Shown here: piece by piece, positions 1 through 11,200 of the stretch | How positions within the stretch are numbered: position 1 is the first letter of the stretch | Layout: each line of letters starts with the position of its first letter | Assembly (NCBI GenBank): GCA_019648995.1 | Contig: BLXT01007302.1 | Location: 1,228,553 to 1,253,483 of the forward strand | From: Plakobranchus ocellatus | Taxonomy: Eukaryota; Mollusca; Gastropoda; Plakobranchidae | Direction: 5' to 3' | Length of the DNA stretch: 24,931 nt | The notes under the pieces: generated by a model | The model's database searches: none | Told to the model about the DNA's origin: nothing | Seen by the model: only the letters and a program-made list of their open reading frames with translations | Made by a program: the position numbers and the translations under genes

Positions 1-1131
1 CACACACCCACACCCACACCCTTTCTGCCTGGCTTGCCGTTTATATTAAATGTATGTTTTATTGACCTTTCTTCTTCAAAGTGAAATTTGATTCTTTTAC
101 GTATGGGAACAATAAAGTTCTAGTTATCAAAACAAGGGGCGAGGAAAGAGCAAAGAGTTGCAACCTGCAAGATGTTGAGGAGAAAGTCAATCGTCCGTTA
201 TATAGTTTACAGCAAATGACAGTTTACAAAAGCAAGAAATCAAATAAACACTAAAGGTTATTTTATGAATCGCACATAAAACTTGCTGATGTAAATGTGA
301 TATAAAAAAAAAGTGATGAGTAATGACTTGTTTTCACCGAGAGCGGCTGAAAGTAACATGCACATAGGGAAGCCAAGTCGGACGGAGTATAGAACGGTTT
401 TGGGGAGGGGAGGAGAAAGAAGGGGCAATAAACGGAGATTGCTCAAGAACAGTAACGAAGAAAGAAAAACAAGGTAAAGGGAAAAGAAAGTGAGTCTGGG
501 TAGGGGTGAAGGGCAAAGTAGAGGGCTTGGTATCGTGCAGATCCATATCACATGTGCAAAAAGAGATAAAGACGTAACAGAAATAGTACAAGACAAAGTA
601 AATTCAAGGGAAAAGAAAAACGAACTTTTTCTTGATTTCCCTTTCTATTAAACCTATTTTTAAAAGTGTTTTCACAACATATACACATAAATAACTTACT
701 GGACAAGAAACAATAAAAATTTTGTGTAACTTTGCCACGGTTTCTTTTTCTGTCTTAAACGCAGGGGGAAAAAAACCAGATTGGAGAATAGTTTGCGCAG
801 TGGTTAGTTTCCCTGTCCTGACAACCGCTCTATAGGGCTGGTTTGAGCTTTGCCACGTCCATTTTAACAAGGGATGGAAGAGAGGGGAGAGAGTGGGGCT
901 AAGATCACCACTGTAGCACTAGCGAGCAAGTTGCATTACACTGTTATCATGCCCCTGCTCTAACTACATATAGCATTATCCTCTGACACATTTTATAGGC
1001 TACTTTTGAAACTATAGATAATTTTGACTTCCTTGCCCTCCAACTTCCCCCGAACTCCCATACAAATCGTGACATGCATGGCTTACCTTCTTTTCTGGTA
1101 TTATAAGTATCATTCCCTCTCTCGAACACAG
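1..1131. other. Non-coding stretch upstream of the first visible hydrolase exon (probable intron)
   Basis: No reading frame here resembles the hydrolase N-terminus, and no open frame has convincing splice sites. The stretch starts with a CA-rich simple repeat at 1-21 and has purine-rich sequence around 400-535, which makes proline/leucine/serine-rich shadow frames on the minus strand. It ends in an ACAG acceptor at 1128-1131, so at least its 3' part is an intron. The exons for roughly the first 170 residues of the hydrolase should lie further upstream, outside the window; that estimate comes from the usual length of the family. Confidence 0.6.
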
Positions 1132-4100
1132 GTGTGTTTGATGATGGCAACTACTGGGATATCCATGCTGAGTTCTGCAAGGAGAATCCAGAGGATATCC
1201 TCATCCGCTACACAATCTCCAACAGAGGCACAGAGAAGGCCAGGATCCACGTGTTGCCCACGCTCTGGTTCCGGAACATGTGGTCATGGGGGCAGCTGTG
1301 TGATGTAAGGATTTTCTCATCACCAAGACTAAGCAGTTGACTTATGCTTCTCAAATTCTTAATAATAGTTCCATTAAGCAGCTTCACAGGGTTTTGCTTT
1401 TAAAATTCAGTGGGACTGAGCAGAAACTCCTCCAGCAGGAACCGTAAAACAATTATCTACATAGTCCAAATGAGCCGCAAGTACATTTTGAATACATGTG
1501 TTTAAATTCTGTGATGTGCTGTGAAGATGAATTGTTATAACTTTGCTATCATGAAAACTGAATATAGATGTTGTTATTATGTGCTAAGATAGAAATGCTT
1601 TTAAAAGCATGTAAGAGAAGAAAGAGAAAATATTTTTTTGTGACATCGGACTCATTAGAATTGGCCTGTAGACATAAACTCTTTTATTGCATATTTCAGT
1701 GAAACTGTGAGCTCTTTGGTGAAAAAGGTGGAAAATTAAATAAAAAGAGCAAAACAATTCTCTGCATTTTTTTTTTCCTTTCAAAGGACTCAAATGTGTC
1801 CAGCATTATCTTCGATAATTTAAATGTTTTTCCTTTTTATTCAAAATTTATTTAAAGATCTTTGCTCTTGAAGTAAATTCAGCATTTGAAAAAAAAATTC
1901 TTTTTGTAATTTATTTATTTTGTTTGTCATCCTGTTTCTTCTCAGGCACATGTAGCAGAGAAACCAAGTCTGCAAGAAACACAGCATGGCATCGTCGAAA
2001 CTGAACATAAGTCTCTAGGTACAGAATAGAGTTATGGGCTTCTTAAAGATAAAAATATAAGAAGAGGCATGTGACTCAAAGCTCATGCAATGCATTATTC
2101 TGTTTCAAAAATTAAAATCAGAATTTTATTTCCAAAGCCAGCATGATGGCCATACATCTGCAATTATTTTCTGATACTCCAAAATTATTACAGAATGAAA
2201 AGAAAGTGAAACAAAATTTGGTCACAAAATTTGTAAATGACATTATTTACTATCGTAAAATAATTATGAGATTTTTTTGTAAAAGAAAATTAAAATACCT
2301 TTATTTTAAAAACAAGATATCTTTTAAGTCATTCGAGTCACACCGAATGTATAAAAAGCTGTGACCTTGCTTGCATAACAAGGTGCAGGTCATTGACATT
2401 AAGATGAATTTGTCTGCAAATGAGCAGAGCCTTGTGTAAGCTGCAGGTATACTTGTTTTCCTTTAGATTTTCTTCTATTGCTTTGTCAAGTGGCTAAGAC
2501 TATAAAACGCATTTGGAAAAAAATACCAATCAGACTCAGCTCAGTGGAAAATCTTCATGATGGGTGTACAAACCGTTAAAATAATACCAAGGCACTATCT
2601 CAGGCTGAACGGCAATGCAATTAACAGCATGTTTATGTACCATATAAGATATGACTTGTCTGATCTTCAGCCTGAGGTAACAAAATTTTTCTCAGCTAGC
2701 CTGAGTCCACCCACCACCAGTTGGGTAGTTAGGTTTTGCAAAATGGCAAAATTAAAGCAGCAACGACAGCGAAAGCTAACCACTTCTAAATGCCTCCTGC
2801 TAAGAAAAATCAAGACTCCACACTCTTATTAAGTATAAGACTCATTTCACCTTAATTTCATTTATAATGGGTCTCTTTTACAGGCTCGTACACATGGGAA
2901 CTGGGGCCAGATCAGAGTGGCGATGCTCCAGAGGTGCTTTTCACAGAGAATGAAACAAACTATAAACGAATATTTCATCTTGAAAATAGTTCGCCCTATG
3001 TTAAAGATGCCATGCACAGAGCCTTGCTATTTGGTGGGTATGAGCAAATTTTCCAAAACAATTGATTTTGTACTTCTATCTCTGAAAATAAAAAAGAACA
3101 TTGATTGAAAAGTGCTTAAAATATAATATTGTATATTTGCTTACAAATTATTTTGGAGAGCTAAAGAAATTCAAAGATGCCTTTTTTTTTAATGATTACG
3201 ATTTTTCAATGATTATTGGGGGAAAAATGGCAAACAGAAATTCTAAGTTGTTTTATTCTACATTGACAAAATTTAATATTTACTAATTGATTTAATTCCT
3301 TAATCAAAATGTATTTATAAAATCATGAATATAATAAAATTTTTTTTTTTAAATTAAAAGAATAAATCTCAAGATAAAGAATATACAAGGCAAGCATTTC
3401 TTTAATACGGATCCCATTATGGACTGGTAATTGTGACTTAGACATGACAAACATATACATATTTTCAAATTGCTTATTAGAAAATTCTTTCTATCTATAG
3501 TATTTTCCAAAAAAATGGTTTAACTCAATAACTCCGAGCGGAACAATATGAATGACCGAGCGGCCGCTAACATTATGAAAGAAAAACAGCACAGGGAAAA
3601 AAACTTCGTCCAGATGTGGAAAAAAAATCCAGACACAAAGAGTTAACAAACAGTTTAGTTTTATATTCCTCTCTTTTTTTTTTTTTTTTTTTAAATATAA
3701 ATCCTACTAATTACAAGATATTGACATGCGAATCTCTAATTTAAAAATAAGGTGGAGCATGCCGGCATTTCAGATAATCACATCAGTCTTGAGACCAAGT
3801 TTAATGAGTTTGATGCTGCGTACATTTGAGAAAAATAAACTTTAAGTTCTTTTTTCTTTTATTAAAATGCTTTTTTTTTTTAAATGAAAAATTCCTTATT
3901 TTGTCTTGAAATCAGTAAAGCTCTATATAGGTTTCATCATTGTTATGCCAAAAGAAAGAAATTCCTGGCAGTTTGAATAATTTGAATATTTAAAATGCAA
4001 ATTTTGACTTGTTAGGCCTTGTCTCAAGACATTAATTATTTCTTTTTCACTTCAAGAGTAAATGAGCAACTAACCTCAAAGCAAAATTGTACCATTATGA

Positions 4101-7100
4101 GACAGAAATTTTATTGGTCCCATTTAGGTGCAAAACTTGTTTCCCTTTTCCAGTAATTATTATGTGACATAATCATAATGTGACCATGAACCTATCTCAA
4201 ATTCCTATCTTAGGCGAATGTTTTAGCAATGTCTCTTTTAGCCTGCTTCATTCTCTACTTTTCCTGATGTTCAGAATATTCTTTAACAGATTGAGGAATG
4301 CTGTTTGATGATTTTCATATATTTAACATATTTCAGGAGAAAATTTTGCCGCAAATCCAGCCAAAGAAGGCACAAAATGTGCTGCACATTACATCCTAGA
4401 GATCCCTGGAGGAGAGGAATTTGTCATCAAAGTTCGACTGCATGAAAAATCTCAGGGGCCGCCACGGGAAGACATGTTCTCTGTGTCAGGATTTGATAAT
4501 GTTTTCACTGAGAGGAAAAAGGAGACAGACGAGTTTTATGATGAGGTGTGTTTTTATTGTCACGTATTTATATTCTTTTGCATCAATATTTGGCGCTGCC
4601 AAGAATTTTTGTGGCTTACCCTGCCTACAATAAAATGTGATCTCCTGTTTTTTAGCTCTTGATAGGCTAGGGAATCCAAAGCAAACTCAGTCCTAACTGT
4701 TAACAGTTATGGAAGATGAAAATGCCTTATGGGCCATCAGGGCCAGGCACATCAAAGACTGAAAAGCCCGAGACCAACTAGCATTGAGCAGCTAAAATGG
4801 ACATATGTCTTGAGCTCAGTCTAAAAGAATTGGAAGTAGCATTTTAGACTATTGTTTGATGTACCCAGAAACTTCCCTGTGTGAACTTTTAACTGTAATG
4901 GTGATAAGATATGTAGATTCGCAACCAAAATAAAAGTATCTAAGGATGGTAAAAAGACTTTGAAAAGAAGGGGGGAAAAGCCTTTCTCCTTCATGTTCCA
5001 TTTTTTTGTAAAATTCATTCAATCCCATTATATTTCCAGGAGACATTTTTTTTTCTGTAGAGGCGGTTCATACATTTTTTCAGAAAGATTGATTTTATTT
5101 AAAGTGGAGAAAAGATATTTTTGTTATAAAACTCACAAATTTTTCTGTTTAACTTGCATGCTTTATTTTTTTTTTTTTTTTTCAACATTTTCTCTATAAG
5201 CAAACGTCAAGCGCTGCCTTACCATTGTGAATTTTAAATCTCTTTCAAGACCCTGATCTTGTCTCATAGAGGTCAGAAGACTGAGCTCACTAAAGGATTG
5301 ATCAGGCTACTTCATTCTGCACCCAAAGTTCTCATTAAGATTCTTTTGAAATCTTTTATATGCTGCATGATACCTATCTGTCATAAAATTGAGTTTTTTT
5401 GGTTTTTTTTGTATATCAGGTGATTGTATGCAAGGATCCTCAAGAATACCTGGTCACAAGACAAGCTTATGCTGGCCTTCTGTGGAGCAAACAATTTTAT
5501 CATTATGTGATTGAGGTAAACCACAAATGTTTTGATGTGTATCTGATGTAAGGTGTTTTAGGGCAATTTCATTCACAGGGTGACTCTACATCAGGGCAAT
5601 CCCACATTCATCATAATTGTGAAAGAGGTCATTGATGGGCTATATATAATTTTAAGCTTGCAGCATACCATTTCTCTTTCTTACCTTCTAATTCACTCAG
5701 ACCAAAGATTTAAGATCATAAAAACTGTTGCCTTTTCATTAAAGTCGAGGGCAGAAGTTTATTACGACCCTCAATTTTTAAGGAGCTGGAATGGAATGAT
5801 AATAAACAGTGATTAAAGAAATTTCATGGCCCTCTGTGCAATTTGACATCTTAAATTTAAAAAACGAGGGGTTTGTGGTGAAAAATATGAATCGAAAGCA
5901 CAAAAAAAGCATCGAATTGCTAAATCAATGTCATTTTTTCAATATGTCTATCCATGGGCTACAGTATCTGACCTCCTTGAAGTGAGGGCAATAAACTAGG
6001 AAATATACATAACCCAACAAAGAGTTATAAATCTCTAACTAGGCAATCAAGATCCTAGCTCTAAACATTGAAAACCCTTCCAATTCATTTATTTAAAATT
6101 CTTTGATATTTATTTTACGTTGTATGGTCCCCTAAAGATCAAGTTTAAATTTTATCTTAGGAATGGCTGTCAGGAGATCAGGGCCAGCCACCTCCACCAG
6201 TCGCCCACTCAAAGGTGCGTAACTCTGAATGGAGGCATCTCTACAACAAGGATGTTATCAGTATGCCAGACAAGTGGGAATACCCTTGGGTAAGATTGTT
6301 AACCTGATTTACAGAATGATCATCTCTGCGTGAAGGTAATCATTTTTCCTGAAGTAACTGTGTGGTGAAGAAAAAAGAAATAATAATAAAATAAGATAAA
6401 ATTATAGAAAGAAGAGAAACATGTATAGATGAAGAGAATGATAAGATGAGGAGATATCAATTGGATATTCCTAGAGATGTATGTGCTCCTCAAAATTAAA
6501 GCGTAGGTACCTGGCCTAAGGTGACCATCCGTATATGATATCAGTGCAGAACCTAGGAATTGCTAAACCATGGCTTCTCTCCCATATTAAATTTGCCCAG
6601 ATTCACTACCACAACTATGACGAAGCGTATGACTACTAAATATTTAGATAACATTTTTTAATGGCGTCATATTTTTTACAAGAGTACATTTAATTTTTCT
6701 TCATTAATTTTTGCATGAACAAGAATAACGTGAAAAGCAGACAAGTAGTGAAAATCTCACATTGTAAGCTGAGTCGTGATCTGAAAAATTGAGTATTTGT
6801 TTAAAAATTTTTTCCCTCTTGAAAGTAATTTGGGAAACATAAGTTGATATTTTTAATCTGGTTTCAGTTTTAAATTTGTATTGTTTTGTGTAAATATATT
6901 GTTTTTCCTTTTCATTTTTTGGTCCAGTATGCCAGTTGGGACTTGGCGTTTCACATGATTCCATTTGCCAGTATTGATATTGAGTTCTGCAAGCAGCAGT
7001 TGTTACTTTTTCTCAGAGAATGGTACATGCATCCAAATGGTCAGGTGAGATTTTTTCAACCTTGAGGTACATTTTTATGTGTGTATGTTTCAAGACAGAT

Positions 7101-8161
7101 GGTAGGTGGGGAAGGACGGTTGAAGATTAGAAAGTCTTCAGTACAAGATCATGTATTGATACATTTTTAGAATTTTTTTCTTTTTAATGAGAAAAGAAAC
7201 CCTTCAAATATTTGAAAATAGATATTGGATACTTTAATTGAAGTTTTATTTTTCCTTTTTTTTTCTTCACTTTTAAATTGAAAACAATGTGGTGTTACTT
7301 TTGTCCTACATAAAACCTAGTATGTATGAAGCAAAATAGAAAGAGTGATAGGTAAATAAAAAAAAAAATAGTTGGAATATATGAAAAATCTTATGATGGG
7401 AGAGGAGGAAAAGGTGAGAAGGGGGTTGGGTGGGATTTTTAGGAAAATAAACTTTTTTCAAACATGTGATTAAGGAACAGGTCATCTGGTGATTTTTATA
7501 TAATTGATGTATATTTCTTTCATGTTTAAACTGATGTAAATAATCCCTCAAAAAAATACTGTTTTGTTTTGGCTCATCATGCTGCAATCCTTGAATGATG
7601 ACAATAATTTCTGGAAGGTTGTGGAACTTACCAGAATGTTAAAAATCTAAATGAAAATAAAAGCAAAACAAAACTCCTTACAACTTTATCTTTTTTTTTT
7701 TGTTTGTTTTTTTCTCGTTGATTTTCTCACATGCATGTCTAGATTCCTGCGTATGAGTTTGCCTTTAGTGATGTGAATCCACCTGTCCATGCGTACGCAG
7801 TTTTAAAAATCTACAAAGCATCTGGTGATTGCTCGGAGAACAGAGACAAAGTTTTCCTCGCAAGATGTTTCCAGAAGTTAGCACTTAACTTTACCTGGTC
7901 AGTAACTTGACCTTTTTTTTTTCACCTCAATCCTACCTGTAATGTGATATTATCTGCAAATCCTTGTTGAAAACATATTTCACATGTTGTTTACAGTCAA
8001 AGGTGTAGGTTACATATCTCTACACTAAATAGCTTTTCTGACCACAGTCATAGAAAAGAAAGCTTGATAATGTAGATTGTTGCCATTAATTTAACAATAA
8101 AAAGAGTGGGATGAAATTTTCATATCTCCCTGATTTATTTACAATGGAAGTGGTCTATATA

Positions 8162-8243
<82 letters not shown>

Positions 8244-11200
8244 CTCTTTAATAATATAGAGCTTATGGTGTTTCAATATGATATATCCCTCTCTATATAA
8301 GCTTTTATCAAAATTACGTTTCTAGAAAATGTGTGCATGTTTTTTTTTTTGTTGATTTCATGTAATCTTATTCGAGAATTTTATTTCTGAATCGTCTATA
8401 TGTGTTTTTCTCAAAAGAAAAAAGAAAAAAAAAAAAGGAAAAGCAACAGAGGCTGAGAAGGAAAAGGAAACCTTTTGCTATCTAATGATTTTTAACAATT
8501 TTCTTTTTTTTTTTTTTTTTTGTCCTTGTTCTATTCTAAATAACATTTATTTTTTTCTCAGCATAGTTGAGAATCCCAGTAAATGGAAACTTATTATCTT
8601 AATATCTAGGACTATCATCTGTGCAGTTATTTGCTAAAATTCAGCCGTTATAAAATGCTGTGGTCTTTTTTTTTTTTTTTTTTTTAACAACTATATTTTG
8701 TGCAGGTGGGTTAATCGTAAAGATCCAGAAGGACTCAACATTTTCCAGGGTGGCTTTCTGGGCCTTGACAATATTGGAGTGTTTGATCGGTCAAAACCTC
8801 TGCCAACTGGAGGCAGGTTAGCACAGGCAGATGGCACCGCCTGGATGGCCTTTTTCTGTGAGCTCATGGTAGAGTTCAGTCTTATCCTGTCAGGGCGTGA
8901 TGAAATCTACGCTGACATGGCCAGCAAGTTCTTTGAGCATTTTGTGTACATCATGGATGCCATCAACTATGGTGTTGCTCAGCTGTGGGATGAAGAAGAT
9001 GGGTTCTATTATGACAGCATTATCGCTGATGACGGCACGCACACCCCTCTCAAAATCAGGTCCATGGTTGGGATGGTAAGTCTTCGGTTTAGAAAGTGAG
9101 AATAAGGGAAATTTCCGAGACTTGTATTCCTTCTTTGTAAATGTAAAGAAAATAAATCCCTTTGTTTCCCCATCAATAGAGATTTAGAATTACCACTTTT
9201 GCATTTAAAAGGATGACAATTTTCATTTCAAGTCTTAACACCTTCACTGCTTCAAGTTTTGAAATATCTCTAAAATGTCCAACATTTCTAGATAACTAAA
9301 TTTTGCACAAAAAAAAACAAAAGAAAAAAATTCTATCCACAGGTGCCACTGTTCTCTTCTTTAGTTTTATGGGACTCTGAGTCAAAGAAACATCCTGGGT
9401 TTTATGAGAGAACGCAATGGTTTCTGAATAATAGAAAAGGACTGTCTAGTAAAACAAAAGTGAGTTTATAGATGCTAGTTTTAGTTGTTTACTGTTTTAG
9501 AATTTAATTTAGATTTGATTTTTATCTTATCCGCTACAACTGCTGCTGCTCTCTCTATAGTAGGCTTATCCAGTATCATAGATTTTTATAATAAGCAGCA
9601 GTAAAACAGTTTTGCATTCCAGGTAGATTAAGTTTCTTAGACTAAATGTCTATGAAGTGATAACTTTTTTCAGTCTTACTGTTCTTGAGGGTCTTAAGTG
9701 CCATTCACAAACTTTGTGAGAAATTATGGCTGGCAAACTTGTTAGTTAATCTTTTTCTTTCATTATAAATTCCTCACTAATTCCTCCAGAAGAAAGACAA
9801 TTATTTTTAGGTTAAATATAAAAAAAATCACCAAGTTTTTTGCCGAAAGGGAACATCTCAAAATTTTAAACAAAATTACAATTGTTACAAGAGTTAAGGC
9901 TCAGTGAGAAATCAAAAATGTTCAAATTTAACATATCACTTCTCTGGATGGGTTACAAGATAGTTTTGAGTGATGTTATTTGCAGATCATCCAGCGAGCA
10001 CGATCACCTAGTTCTGGGGAAAATCATGAAGAACAAGCCATAATGCTTTCCTTGGTCACTAAAGAGCAGCTGATCAATATCTTAAAGTATCTTTTGGATG
10101 AAGAGGAATTCCTCTCACCTTATGGAATACGCTCTCTTTCAAAGGTAACAGTGACTTATAGATTAACTTTATTTCTGAAACACTAATTTTATTAACTCTA
10201 GATAATAGTGTGTTTTTTCTAAAGCAGTACCATAGTTGTGTGGATGTGCACACTTACATAAATGAGCAAAAAAATACTGATAGGATAATGTCTAAATGCT
10301 ACTTCACCTAAGGAAGAAAAACAACAACAAAAAATCAATGGAAAATGTCATAATAATAAGATAAATCCAATACAAAAAACATATATGTTAATTGTTATCA
10401 TAATTTTCTCTGCTTTTCTTTTTCAGCTGTATTTTTATTGATTTGTAAAGAAATTATGAACCTAGTCAATAAGAAATGTTTGAATTAAATTTGATGCCCC
10501 CTTTTTCTTTCTTAATTCCTCAACCGTAATGGAGTGTAGTACCATGAGAAACATCCATTCACTTTCACCATAGGCAGTGAGACCTACACAGTGAAATATG
10601 ACCCAGGTGAATCTCATACAAACATGTTCGGTGGTAACAGCAACTGGAGGGGACCTATCTGGTTACCAAGTGAGTGAGAAAGAAAATTGCTTTCATTGAA
10701 GTTTGATTATCTGAATTTTAGAATACATTTTTTTATAGGCTATACAATAACATTTCTTGGAGTTTACTTATTGCCGATGCTGATAATCAAATTTTTGGTA
10801 TGTTTTAGTACATCAATGCAGTGTTCTCTTCATTTTTTAAGACCACTCTGTCAAATTATTGGATCTGCTGAAATGAGCAGACATAAGCAGATTTTAAAAA
10901 GCAGGTCACATTGATTATTCATTTGGTTGGAGATGTTATTTTGTAGTTTCTACTATAAGGAGAGAAAAAAGTTTAGCTAGGAGGAATATTGGTGAGGAGA
11001 TAGCTAATGAACTGGCCCTTACATCTGAGGGGACATTTCTGTTATCAGTTCGAACCTGACATTAGTGACTTGGCCTAGAAAGGGCCCAAGAGCCTGGAAC
11101 TATGTCTTCTACTGATGACTGGGTTGTGTGTTCAAATTTGAGAAGATCATCTCAGACTATGCCTTTTTTGCTAAATTAAAAGTTGCATCTCTATATCGAA

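Noticed and set aside
258-870. Minus-strand open frames rich in Leu/Ser/Pro/Phe
   Set aside because: They mirror purine-rich low-complexity DNA on the + strand, have no domain motif, overlap each other in different frames and have no splice context.
2557-2832. 91-codon open frame just before a hydrolase exon
   Set aside because: It lies in an intron between exons that join perfectly in phase, and it has no resemblance to the hydrolase or any other family.
3560-3567. GCGGCCGC as a cloning-vector NotI scar
   Set aside because: Flanking sequence is ordinary AT-rich intron with no linker or vector sequence, so a chance natural site is more likely.
11001-11058. Functional tRNA gene
   Set aside because: Only box-like motifs are present; acceptor and anticodon stems cannot be formed.
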